This document shows positions 43,749 to 51,919 of a DNA stretch of 64,000 nt, piece by piece. Below the pieces are notes generated by a model. The model was not told where the DNA came from. It did no database searches and saw nothing but the letters and a program-made list of their open reading frames with translations. The position numbers were made by a program, and so were the translations under genes. Source of the DNA: Alphaproteobacteria bacterium (GTDB lineage: Bacteria > Pseudomonadota > Alphaproteobacteria > Rhodobacterales > Rhodobacteraceae); the NCBI GenBank assembly GCA_030425145.1, contig JAUHVK010000007.1, positions 1 to 64,000 on the forward strand. Direction: 5' to 3'. Each line of letters starts with the position of its first letter. The stretch's first letter is position 1.

Positions 43749-45053
43749 ATGAACATGCAGACAAGCGCCGTCATGGCGCCTCCTCCTCCCAAGCGCATGG
43801 AAGACATGCAGCTGCAACCGGTCATGATGCGCGACATCCTCCTCAAGACGATGTTCCGCAAAAACGTGTCGACCGCGACCGCAATTGCACAAAGCGTCTG
43901 CCTTCCCGTGCCGATCACCCAGGAACTGATTGATCTGTCGCGCAGTCAACTGCTTTTGGAAGCCACAGGCACGCTGAACGCCAACAACGGCTCTGAAATG
44001 GGCTACCAGCTGACAGACGCGGGCAAGGCGCGTGCGCTCGATGCCCTCGCACAGTCTGAATACTACGGCGCGATGCCCGTGCCGCTCGCAGTCTATGCCG
44101 AACAGGTAAAACGCCAGTCGATCCGAAACATCCACATCTCGCGCCAGCAGTTGACCGACGCGATGGGGCACCTGATCCTGCCGCCGGATCTGCTCAACAA
44201 CCTTGGCCCGGCCGTCGGCGCGGGCCGGTCGATCCTCATGTACGGCCCGCCAGGGAACGGGAAATCCTCGATCTCGAACGGCATCCGCGACGCAATGGGC
44301 GACAAGATCTATATCCCCCATGCCATCGAATACGCAGGCCAGGTAATCACGGTCTATGACCCGATCGTACACAGCGCCGCGGAAACAGCAGGCAGCTCAA
44401 CCGGGCTGCGCCTGACAAACCGCTTTGACACGCGCTATGTGCTTTGCGCCCGCCCCACGGTGATTACCGGTGGTGAACTGTCGCTCGACATGCTCGATCT
44501 GGTCTACAACCCGACGGCCCGCACCTACCAGGCGCCGTTGCAGCTCAAATCCACTGGCGGCATCTTCATCGTCGACGACCTTGGTCGTCAGGCCGAACCA
44601 CCTCAGAAGCTGGTGAACCGCTGGATTGTTCCGCTGGAAGAAGCGCGCGACATTCTCGCCCTGCAATCAGGTGAGAAATTCGAAGTTCCCTTCGACACGC
44701 TGGTGATCTTCTCGACCAACTTCCACCCGAACGAAATCTTCGACCAAGCCGCGCTGCGCCGGATCTTCTTCAAGATCAAAATCGACGGACCCGACCAGCA
44801 GAACTTCCTCAAGATCTTTTCGATGGTGGCGAAGAAGAAGAAGATGGCCCTTTGCGAGAAATCGCTGATCCATCTTCTCAAGACCAAATACCCGACGATC
44901 AAGAACGTCTACGCGAACTATCAGCCGGTGTTCCTGATCGACCAAATGATCGCAGTCTGCGATTTCGAAGGATGGCCCTATAAAATGACGCCGGAACTGA
45001 TCGACCGGGCGTGGGCCAACATGTTTGTCAAGGACGAAAAGATCGTCAAATAA
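43749..45053 (+). CDS. Winged-helix AAA family ATPase next to the Tad locus
   Basis: A 434-residue ATPase of uncertain function. The N-terminal 105 residues look like a winged helix (STATAIAQSVCLPVPITQELI, then a basic LTDAGKARALDAL recognition-like helix). The AAA core has Walker A GPPGNGKSS (166-174, K172), Walker B GGIFIVDDLGR (270-280) and a sensor/arginine-finger region ALRRIFFKIK. It is not a canonical Tad gene but sits 98 bp after the prepilin peptidase on the same strand. It may remodel a pilus or transcription complex; this is inference from position. Confidence 0.75.
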   Translation: MNMQTSAVMAPPPPKRMEDMQLQPVMMRDILLKTMFRKNVSTATAIAQSVCLPVPITQELIDLSRSQLLLEATGTLNANNGSEMGYQLTDAGKARALDALAQSEYYGAMPVPLAVYAEQVKRQSIRNIHISRQQLTDAMGHLILPPDLLNNLGPAVGAGRSILMYGPPGNGKSSISNGIRDAMGDKIYIPHAIEYAGQVITVYDPIVHSAAETAGSSTGLRLTNRFDTRYVLCARPTVITGGELSLDMLDLVYNPTARTYQAPLQLKSTGGIFIVDDLGRQAEPPQKLVNRWIVPLEEARDILALQSGEKFEVPFDTLVIFSTNFHPNEIFDQAALRRIFFKIKIDGPDQQNFLKIFSMVAKKKKMALCEKSLIHLLKTKYPTIKNVYANYQPVFLIDQMIAVCDFEGWPYKMTPELIDRAWANMFVKDEKIVK

Positions 45054-45064
45054 GGGCTTTGGTA

Positions 45065-45087
45065 CGATTTTCAGCCGCTGAAAATCG
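45065..45087 (+). terminator. Perfect hairpin after the AAA ATPase gene
   Basis: A perfect 10-bp stem CGATTTTCAG / CTGAAAATCG with a 3-nt loop lies 11 bp after the stop. It is followed by a second GC-rich near-palindrome (45086-45108). No U-run is present. It probably marks the end of the Tad-region transcript. Confidence 0.5.
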
Positions 45088-45158
45088 CGGATGCGTCATC
45101 GCGTCCGCATCCTAGATCAGAGACAAGCGATAGCGTGCAAAAAACGCAAGATTAGCCC

Positions 45159-45187
45159 TTGACGCCACGCGGCGTCGCCCGTACTCA
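45159..45187 (+). promoter_or_regulatory. Putative tRNA promoter
   Basis: A TTGACG (-35, 45159-45164) is separated by 17 bp from TACTCA (-10 position, 45182-45187), ending 11 bp before the tRNA 5' end. The -35 is near consensus and the spacing is ideal, but the -10 is weak. Confidence 0.45.
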
Positions 45188-45198
45188 CGCGGCGGTCT

Positions 45199-45275
<77 letters not shown>

Positions 45276-45399
45276 CATTCCTTCATCCGAAGCACTCTCT
45301 GGCACGCCATTGGGCGTGCGAAGTGGTGTGCCCCTTCCGTCAGCCCAAGTGTCGGAAAAGGAACAGACGGGGTTCACTGCATCCCCGTAGACCAAAGCA

Positions 45400-46347
45400 A
45401 TGACACATCTTTCACCATCCACCCCATCCACTGATCGCATTCTGACGGGCGTTGCCCTGATGGTAGGCTTCTGCGTGACGGCTCCGCTTTTGGATGTTGC
45501 GGCCAAGCTCGCATCCAGCAGCGTGCCTGTCGGTCAGATCACTGGCGCGCGGTTCATCGTACAATGCCTGTTGATGGCCCCGGTGGTGTGGGTCATGGGG
45601 TTGTCGCTCAAAGTACCGCACCGGAAATGGCTCCCCCTGACCGTGCGGGCGCTGCTCCTTTTCGCATCGACCTTCTGCTTCATCGCCGCGATCCGGGTCA
45701 TGCCCTTGGCAGACGCATTGGCGATTGTGTTCATCGCACCATTCATCGTCTTGCTGGTAGGCAAGTTCTACCTTGGCGAAGATGTCGGACCGCGCCGGGT
45801 CGCCGCCGCACTGGTGGGGTTTGTTGGCGTGCTTTTTGTCATCCAACCCAGCTTCTCGGCATTCGGTGCGGTGGCGCTTTTCCCGCTGGGCACGGCCGTC
45901 GGCTTTGCGTTCTACATTCTTGTGACCCGCGGATTGTCGCGGCAGATGCACCCGGTCACCTTGCAATTCTACACAGGCCTGATCGCCAGCGTGCTGTGTC
46001 TGCCCATTCTCGCATTTGCCGAGGGCAGCGGATCGGCCCTGCTTGACCCGGTCTGGCCCACGGGGATCGCTTGGACCTGGCTCTTCGGCGTCGGTTTCTT
46101 CGCAACTGTCAGCCACATGATGATGACCTACGCGCTCTCATGGGCACCGTCCGCCACTCTTGCACCCCTGCAATATCTCGAACTGCCAGTGGCAACCCTG
46201 CTGGGCTATCTCGTGTTCGGCGACTTTCCCAACACGCTGACCCTGACCGGGATCACGATCATCATCGGTGCGGGGCTTTACATGATCCACCGCGAACGCG
46301 TGACAGCGCGCCAATTGATGACCGAGCGCGCCGCGCCACCAATCTGA
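45400..46347 (+). CDS. DMT superfamily transporter (EamA domains)
   Basis: A 315-residue inner-membrane carrier with about ten transmembrane segments arranged as two EamA repeats (about 20-150 and 160-295). Family features are the conserved RFIVQCLLMAP in helix 2, LPLADALAIVFIAPFIV (about 102-118, with PLAD), and the second-repeat YLELPVATLLGYLVFGD. These transporters export metabolites or amino acids; the substrate is not inferable. It lies between the tRNA and the paa cluster and need not belong to either. Confidence 0.86.
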   Translation: MTHLSPSTPSTDRILTGVALMVGFCVTAPLLDVAAKLASSSVPVGQITGARFIVQCLLMAPVVWVMGLSLKVPHRKWLPLTVRALLLFASTFCFIAAIRVMPLADALAIVFIAPFIVLLVGKFYLGEDVGPRRVAAALVGFVGVLFVIQPSFSAFGAVALFPLGTAVGFAFYILVTRGLSRQMHPVTLQFYTGLIASVLCLPILAFAEGSGSALLDPVWPTGIAWTWLFGVGFFATVSHMMMTYALSWAPSATLAPLQYLELPVATLLGYLVFGDFPNTLTLTGITIIIGAGLYMIHRERVTARQLMTERAAPPI

Positions 46348-46390
46348 CCCGCCAAACGCGCAAGCCATTTGTGTGCCAGGTGCACACCCA

Positions 46391-46435
46391 AACGTGTTAC
46401 CGAATTTTACAACCGGTATTTTGAATGTAACATTA
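46391..46435 (+). promoter_or_regulatory. Putative operator/promoter region of the paa operon
   Basis: An inverted repeat TGTTAC (46395-46400) / GTAACA (46427-46432) brackets an A/T-rich centre 90 bp before paaA. The stretch contrasts with the GC-rich surroundings. A site for the paaX-encoded repressor or another phenylacetate regulator is plausible, but the known Escherichia coli PaaX consensus is not obviously present. Confidence 0.35.
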
Positions 46436-46521
46436 ATCTTGCCCGGAATCACCCGATGCCGTAATCTTCGCGGCAGGAAAGAGCGGCCCCGCCCGCCATC
46501 CACGCGCGAAAGGTTCACATT

Positions 46522-47499
46522 ATGTACGCCCAGATGGTCAAATCGGAAGCGTCTCAGGACGACCCCGAAAAGCTCGCCGGTTTTCAGGCTCGTATCGACG
46601 CCGGCGAAAAGATTGAACCGAAAGACTGGATGCCGGAAGGCTACCGCAAAACTCTGATCCGCCAGATCGGTCAGCATGCCCATTCCGAGATCGTCGGACA
46701 GCTTCCCGAGGGCAACTGGATCACCCGTGCACCGACGCTTGAACGCAAAGCGATCCTATTGGCAAAGGTGCAGGACGAGGCTGGCCATGGCCTCTACCTC
46801 TACTGTGCCGCCGAAACGCTGGGGGTGAGCCGCGACGAGCTGACCGAGATGCTGCTTGATGGCCGGATGAAGTATTCGTCGATCTTCAACTACCCAACGC
46901 TCACCTGGGCAGACATGGGCGCAGTCGGCTGGTTGGTCGATGGTGCGGCGATCATGAATCAGGTGCCGCTACAACGCACCTCATATGGCCCCTATTCCCG
47001 CGCGATGATCCGCATCTGCAAGGAAGAGTCGTTCCACCAGCGACAGGGCTACCACATCATGATGAAGATGGCCCAAGGCACGCCCGCGCAGAAGAAGATG
47101 GCGCAGGATGCGCTCAACCGCTTCTGGTACCCGTCGCTGATGATGTTCGGCCCGTCCGACAAAGACAGTGTGCATTCTGCGCAATCGATGAAGTGGAAGA
47201 TCAAAATGAACACCAATGACGAGCTTCGTCAGAAGTTCGTCGATCAGACCGTTCCACAGGCCGAATTTCTTGGCCTGACCGTGCCGGACGACACACTGCG
47301 CTGGAACGAGGAAAAAAGTGGCTACGACTTTGCCGAACCGGACTGGTCCGAATTCTTCGACGTGATCCAAGGCAACGGCCCCTGCAACACCGAACGCCTC
47401 GCGGCGCGCAACAAGGCGTGGGACGACGGCGCTTGGGTGCGCGAGGGGCTGATGGCCCACGCGGCTAAGAAACGTGCTGCAAAGCTGGCAGCGGAATAG
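46522..47499 (+). CDS. paaA: 1,2-phenylacetyl-CoA epoxidase, catalytic subunit A
   Basis: The di-iron monooxygenase subunit that epoxidises the ring of phenylacetyl-CoA with O2. At 325 residues it has the PaaA/PaaC ferritin-like fold; iron ligands include the glutamate and histidine of [11 protein letters not shown] (about 82-92) and the second [11 protein letters not shown] (about 167-177). It opens the paaABCDE operon. Confidence 0.95.
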   Translation: MYAQMVKSEASQDDPEKLAGFQARIDAGEKIEPKDWMPEGYRKTLIRQIGQHAHSEIVGQLPEGNWITRAPTLERKAILLAKVQDEAGHGLYLYCAAETLGVSRDELTEMLLDGRMKYSSIFNYPTLTWADMGAVGWLVDGAAIMNQVPLQRTSYGPYSRAMIRICKEESFHQRQGYHIMMKMAQGTPAQKKMAQDALNRFWYPSLMMFGPSDKDSVHSAQSMKWKIKMNTNDELRQKFVDQTVPQAEFLGLTVPDDTLRWNEEKSGYDFAEPDWSEFFDVIQGNGPCNTERLAARNKAWDDGAWVREGLMAHAAKKRAAKLAAE

Positions 47500-47511
47500 G
47501 AGGAGCGGCAG

Positions 47512-47796
47512 ATGTCTCAGGAATGGCCCCTTTGGGAAGTTTTCATCCGCGGTCAGCACGGGCTGAACCACCGCCATGTCGGCAGTCTACACGCGCCTGA
47601 CGCTGAAATGGCGATCAAGAACGCCCGCGATGTTTACACCCGCCGCAACGAAGGCGTCAGCATCTGGGTGGTCGAGGCGCAGCACATCACCGCCTCGTCG
47701 CCCTCGGACAAAGGCCCGCTGTACGAGCCATCGGAAAGCAAGGTCTACCGCCACCCGACCTTCTTCGACATTCCCGACGAAGCGGGTCACATGTGA
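47512..47796 (+). CDS. paaB: 1,2-phenylacetyl-CoA epoxidase subunit B
   Basis: The small 94-residue PaaB subunit that bridges the PaaAC heteromers of the epoxidase. It matches the family at WPLWEVFIRGQHGLNHRHVG (split over about 4-23) and NARDVYTRRNEGVSIWVV. It ends with a TGATG overlap into paaC. Confidence 0.94.
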   Translation: MSQEWPLWEVFIRGQHGLNHRHVGSLHAPDAEMAIKNARDVYTRRNEGVSIWVVEAQHITASSPSDKGPLYEPSESKVYRHPTFFDIPDEAGHM

Positions 47797-48557
47797 TGAC
47801 CGACCAGACCGCCCTGTTCGAATACCTCCTGCGTCTGGGGGACAACACGCTGGTGCTCGGCCACCGGGTCAGCGAATGGTGCGGGCACGCGCCGGTGCTG
47901 GAAGAAGACATCGCGCTGGCCAACACCGCGCTGGACCTCATCGGTCAGACACAGATGTGGCTTGGCTTGGCCGGAGAGGTCGAAAATGCCGGGCGCTCTG
48001 CCGATGATCTGGCAATGCATCGCGACGTCTGGGATTTCCGCAACCTGTTGCTGGTGGAACAGCCCAACGGCGATTTCGGGCAGACCTTGATGCGCCAATG
48101 CCTGTTCGACGCGTTCCATGTCGAACTGCTCACCGATCTGACCAACGCCTCCGACGACCGCATCGCGGCCATCGCTGCCAAAGCGCTGAAGGAAGTGACC
48201 TATCACCTCGACCGATCGTCCGAGACTGTGATCGGCCTAGGCGACGGGACCGACGAAAGCCACCGACGGATGCAGGCCGCGCTCGATCTGCTCTGGCCCT
48301 ATGTCGGTGAGATGTTCACACCCGATGCCGTTGACGACGCCATGCGCGCCGCCGGGATCGCGCCTGATCTGAACGACCTGCGCGCCCGCTTCGACACACG
48401 GATCGACGCCATTCTCACCGAGGCGACGCTGGCCAAACCCGAAAGTGCCTATGCCCAGTCCGGCGGCAAGACAGGGTTCCGCCATTCCGAACATCTGGGC
48501 CACATGCTGACGCAGATGCAGTGGCTCCAGCGCGCCTATCCGGGTGCGACCTGGTGA
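47796..48557 (+). CDS. paaC: 1,2-phenylacetyl-CoA epoxidase, structural subunit C
   Basis: Non-catalytic ferritin-like partner of PaaA in the epoxidase core. The 253-residue protein shows the conserved RLGDNTLVLGHRVSEWCG (about 11-28) and LIGQTQMWL segments. The ATG at 47796 overlaps the paaB stop by one base; a GTG one codon earlier would add one residue. Confidence 0.94.
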   Translation: MTDQTALFEYLLRLGDNTLVLGHRVSEWCGHAPVLEEDIALANTALDLIGQTQMWLGLAGEVENAGRSADDLAMHRDVWDFRNLLLVEQPNGDFGQTLMRQCLFDAFHVELLTDLTNASDDRIAAIAAKALKEVTYHLDRSSETVIGLGDGTDESHRRMQAALDLLWPYVGEMFTPDAVDDAMRAAGIAPDLNDLRARFDTRIDAILTEATLAKPESAYAQSGGKTGFRHSEHLGHMLTQMQWLQRAYPGATW

Positions 48558-48558
48558 T

Positions 48559-49017
48559 ATGACAGCCGACCTTTCGACCATCTGGAGCTGGCTGGACGAG
48601 GTGCCGGACCCCGAGATCCCGGTGATCTCGGTTGTCGATCTGGGCATCGTTCGGGATGTGGCCTGGCAGGGCGATACGCTCGAAGTGGCTGTGACCCCGA
48701 CCTATTCGGGCTGCCCCGCCACATCGGTGATCGCGATGGACATCGAAACCGCCCTGCACGACCAAGGCATCACAAACGTCCGGATCAAGACCCAGATCGC
48801 GCCACCCTGGACAACCGACTGGCTGTCCGACAAGGGCCGCGCCAAGCTCACCGAATACGGCATCGCGCCCCCGTCGCCCGCTGGTGGCCCCGATGCCTGC
48901 CCGCGCTGTGGCGGCACGCATCTCACCCGGATCAGCCAGTTCGGCTCCACCCCCTGTAAGGCGCATTGGCGGTGTGACGACTGTCTTGAGCCATTCGACT
49001 ATTTCAAATGCATCTGA
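48559..49017 (+). CDS. paaD: 1,2-phenylacetyl-CoA epoxidase assembly protein D
   Basis: A 152-residue PaaD protein, thought to help iron-sulfur cluster or epoxidase maturation. The N-terminal MIP18/DUF59 domain contains VPDPEIPVISVVDLGIV (15-31). The C-terminal zinc ribbon is CPRCGG...CDDC, giving four cysteines. The ATG at 48559 overlaps no other gene and follows paaC by 1 bp. Confidence 0.93.
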   Translation: MTADLSTIWSWLDEVPDPEIPVISVVDLGIVRDVAWQGDTLEVAVTPTYSGCPATSVIAMDIETALHDQGITNVRIKTQIAPPWTTDWLSDKGRAKLTEYGIAPPSPAGGPDACPRCGGTHLTRISQFGSTPCKAHWRCDDCLEPFDYFKCI

Positions 49018-49032
49018 CCGTAAGGCACTGAT

Positions 49033-50097
49033 ATGGCGCGTTTTTACCCCCTGACCGTCACCGCTGTCGAAAAGACCACCCGCGATGCCGTGGCCATCAC
49101 ACTTGAGGCCCGCGACGGCGGAGATTTCACCTTCACCCAAGGCCAATACCTGACCTTCAAACGCGATTTCGACGGCACCGAGCTGCGCCGCTCCTATTCG
49201 ATCTGCTCAGGCGCGGAAGAAGGCGTTCTGCGCGTGGGGATCAAGAAAGTATCGGATGGCGCGTTCTCGCAATGGGCCAACACTGACCTGCAACCGGGCA
49301 TGACCATCGACGCGATGGAGCCCATGGGCAAATTCAACACGCCCATCGAGCCGGACAAGGCCAAGACCTATCTCGCCTTTGCGGGCGGGTCGGGGATAAC
49401 CCCCGTTCTGTCGATCCTGAAAACCGTACTTACGGCAGAGCCGAAATCGCAGGTCACGCTGTTCTATGCCAACCGCAGCGTCAGCACGATCATGTTCCGG
49501 GAAGAGCTGGAAGACCTCAAGAACCTCTATATGGGGCGCTTCACGATCATCCACATTCTGGAAACCGACGCACAGGACATCGACCTGTTCCAAGGCCGTG
49601 TCGATGGCGAAAAATGCGCCGCACTGTTCGAGCATTGGATCGACATCAACAACGTCGACACCGCATTCATCTGCGGACCGGAGCCAATGATGAAAGCCAT
49701 CGCGCAGGCGCTCAAGGATCACGGGCTGACCAAGGATCAGATCAAGTTTGAACTTTTCGCCAGCGCCCAGACCGGACGGCTGAAACGACGCACCAAAACC
49801 GCCGATGGTGCGGCCACTGACGCGATTGCGGCCAGCATCACCCTTGATGGCATGACCCGCAGTTTCGAGATGGGCCGCGACATGACGATCCTCGAAGCCG
49901 CGCTCGACAATGCGCTCGACGCCCCCCATGCCTGCCGCGCCGGGGTGTGTTCCACCTGCAAATGCAAGGTGCTCGAAGGCGAAGTGGACATGGTCGCCAA
50001 CCACGCGCTTGAAGATTACGAGGTTGCCGCGGGCTACGTCCTGTCCTGCCAGTCCTACCCGATCACCAAGCGCGTTGTCGTCGATTACGACCAGTAA
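49033..50097 (+). CDS. paaE: 1,2-phenylacetyl-CoA epoxidase reductase subunit E
   Basis: The NAD(P)H reductase that feeds electrons to PaaA. The 354-residue protein has an N-terminal FAD domain with RRSYSICSG (about 52-60), an NAD domain with AGGSGITPVLSIL (about 116-128), and a C-terminal plant-type 2Fe-2S domain with CRAGVCSTCKC and a distal LSCQSYP. It closes the plus-strand epoxidase operon; paaK converges 3 bp after its stop. Confidence 0.95.
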   Translation: MARFYPLTVTAVEKTTRDAVAITLEARDGGDFTFTQGQYLTFKRDFDGTELRRSYSICSGAEEGVLRVGIKKVSDGAFSQWANTDLQPGMTIDAMEPMGKFNTPIEPDKAKTYLAFAGGSGITPVLSILKTVLTAEPKSQVTLFYANRSVSTIMFREELEDLKNLYMGRFTIIHILETDAQDIDLFQGRVDGEKCAALFEHWIDINNVDTAFICGPEPMMKAIAQALKDHGLTKDQIKFELFASAQTGRLKRRTKTADGAATDAIAASITLDGMTRSFEMGRDMTILEAALDNALDAPHACRAGVCSTCKCKVLEGEVDMVANHALEDYEVAAGYVLSCQSYPITKRVVVDYDQ

Positions 50098-50100
50098 CCG

Positions 50101-51411
50101 TCAGCCGGGATTGCGCTTGTCCACAACGCGCACCGCCTTGCCCTGCGACCGCGCCACGGAGCCCGGATCACCGACTTCGACCTCGGTCGAGATTCCGATG
50201 TGATCCTTAATCCGCTTGACCAGCATCCGCGTCGCCGCCGTGCGTGACAGTTCATCTGCCGCATCGGGCAAGGCCTCGACCAACACTCGCATCGCGTCCA
50301 TCCGGCCCGACGTATAGAGTTCGATCTGGAAATACGGGGCCAGCCCGCCGGTCGCCATGACCTCTTCCTCGATCTGGGTCGGGAACACGTTCACGCCGCG
50401 CAGGATCATCATGTCGTCGCTGCGGCCCGTCACCTTTTCCATTCGTCGCATCGACCGCGCAGTTCCCGGCAAAAGCCGCGTCAGATCGCGGGTGCGGTAG
50501 CGGATGACGGGCATGCCTTCCTTGGTGATCGTGGTGAACACCAACTCGCCCTTCTCACCGTCGGGCAACACCTCGCCGGTCTCGGGGTCAATGATCTCGG
50601 GATAGAAGTGATCTTCCCAGATGTGCAGCCCGTCCTTGGTTTCCACACATTCATTGGCCACGCCCGGTCCGATCACCTCGGACAACCCGTAAATGTCGAC
50701 TGCGTGCATGTCGAAGGCCTGTTCGATCTCCTGCCGCATCGCATTTGTCCAGGGTTCGGCACCGAAGACACCGACCTCTAACGAGGTCTCGCGCGGGTCC
50801 AGCCCAGCTTTGTGGAACGCCTCGAGAATGTTGAGGATGTAGGACGGTGTGACCATGATCCCCTTGGGCTGAAAATCGGTGATCAGGCCGACCTGCTTTT
50901 CGGTCTGTCCCCCGCCCATCGGCACCACCGTGCCGCCCAGCTTTTCGACCCCGTAATGCGCGCCCAGCCCGCCGGTAAACAGGCCGTAGCCATAGGCGAC
51001 ATGCACCATGTCCCCGGCCCGAAGGCCCGACGCCCGCAGCGACCGCGCAACCACACTCGCCCACATGTCGATGTCGTTCTTGGTGTAGCCGACCACGGTC
51101 GGTTTGCCCGTCGTTCCCGACGACGCATGAATGCGCGCGATTTGTTCGCGGGGAACGGCAAACAGACCAAACGGGTAATTGTCGCGCAGATCAGACTTAA
51201 GGGTGAAGGGAAACTTTGCCAGATCGGACAGGTCGTGCAGGTCATCCGGATGCACCCCCGCCGCATCGAACTTGGCGCGGTACATCGGCACGTTGTCGTA
51301 GGCATGTCGCAGCGACCACCGCAGGCGGTCGAGTTGCAGGGCGCGGATCTCGTCTATGGACGCGGTTTCAATCGGGTCCAGATCACCCGGTTTCGGTGAC
51401 AAATCTTTCAT
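50101..51411 (-). CDS. paaK: Phenylacetate-CoA ligase
   Basis: Adenylate-forming ligase making phenylacetyl-CoA from phenylacetate, ATP and CoA; this is the first step of the pathway. The 436-residue protein has the P-loop SSGTTGKPTVVGYT (about 95-108), the A-loop YGLSE (about 236-240), and the hinge region RYRTRDLT. It is convergent with paaE and followed upstream by paaI on the same strand, with 15 bp between them. Confidence 0.95.
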   Translation of the reverse strand: MKDLSPKPGDLDPIETASIDEIRALQLDRLRWSLRHAYDNVPMYRAKFDAAGVHPDDLHDLSDLAKFPFTLKSDLRDNYPFGLFAVPREQIARIHASSGTTGKPTVVGYTKNDIDMWASVVARSLRASGLRAGDMVHVAYGYGLFTGGLGAHYGVEKLGGTVVPMGGGQTEKQVGLITDFQPKGIMVTPSYILNILEAFHKAGLDPRETSLEVGVFGAEPWTNAMRQEIEQAFDMHAVDIYGLSEVIGPGVANECVETKDGLHIWEDHFYPEIIDPETGEVLPDGEKGELVFTTITKEGMPVIRYRTRDLTRLLPGTARSMRRMEKVTGRSDDMMILRGVNVFPTQIEEEVMATGGLAPYFQIELYTSGRMDAMRVLVEALPDAADELSRTAATRMLVKRIKDHIGISTEVEVGDPGSVARSQGKAVRVVDKRNPG

Positions 51412-51426
51412 GTGCCTGTGCCTCCC

Positions 51427-51855
51427 CTACGCTTCGTCGAACACCGTGCCTTTGATCGACCGCGACAGCCCCCGGAACTCGGCAATCAGCACCCCTGCCT
51501 GATTGGTCACCTGCACATCGGTGATCCCGCTGCGCCCAGTCAACGAGATCTCGGTCGCCGTGGCGCGCAGTCGGTCTCCCAATCGGCCCGAGGCGATGTA
51601 GGTGATATTGTTGTGCTGCGCGACGGTCACCTGATTGCGACTGTTGCAGGCGAATGCAAAGGCACTGTCGGCCAGCGCAAAAATCACTCCGCCATGGCAC
51701 ATGCCGTGCCCGTTGCAGTGGTGTTTCTTCACGGTCAGTTCCATGACCGCTTCGCCCTCGGCGATATGCGTCAGCTCCATCCCCATCCATTGCGAGGCAT
51801 GGTCCTGGTGCCACATTTTTTCTGCGGCTTTTTTGGCTCGATCATCTGGTGTCAT
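51427..51855 (-). CDS. paaI: Phenylacetyl-CoA pathway thioesterase PaaI
   Basis: A 142-residue hot-dog thioesterase that hydrolyses stalled phenylacetyl-CoA intermediates and releases trapped CoA. The active region is GMCHGGVIFALADSAFAFA (about 48-66) with the aspartate in ALADS. The start at 51855 (MTPDDRAKKAAEKM) was preferred over 51921 because the longer form runs into the divergent paaZ promoter and start. paaI and paaK together form the minus-strand part of the paa cluster. Confidence 0.9.
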   Translation of the reverse strand: MTPDDRAKKAAEKMWHQDHASQWMGMELTHIAEGEAVMELTVKKHHCNGHGMCHGGVIFALADSAFAFACNSRNQVTVAQHNNITYIASGRLGDRLRATATEISLTGRSGITDVQVTNQAGVLIAEFRGLSRSIKGTVFDEA

Positions 51856-51919
51856 GGACGCGACGCTTGCATGAAGTTCGCGCCCGGTCAAATAGTTAGA
51901 CAGGAAAAAGGGAGCCATC
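51856..51919. promoter_or_regulatory. Divergent promoter region between paaI and paaZ
   Basis: Only 64 bp separate the start codons of paaI (minus) and paaZ (plus). Any promoters and operator sites for both directions must overlap here or extend into the coding sequences. A GGAAAAAGGGAG purine run (51903-51914) precedes the paaZ ATG and is its ribosome binding site. No clear inverted repeat is visible. Confidence 0.4.
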
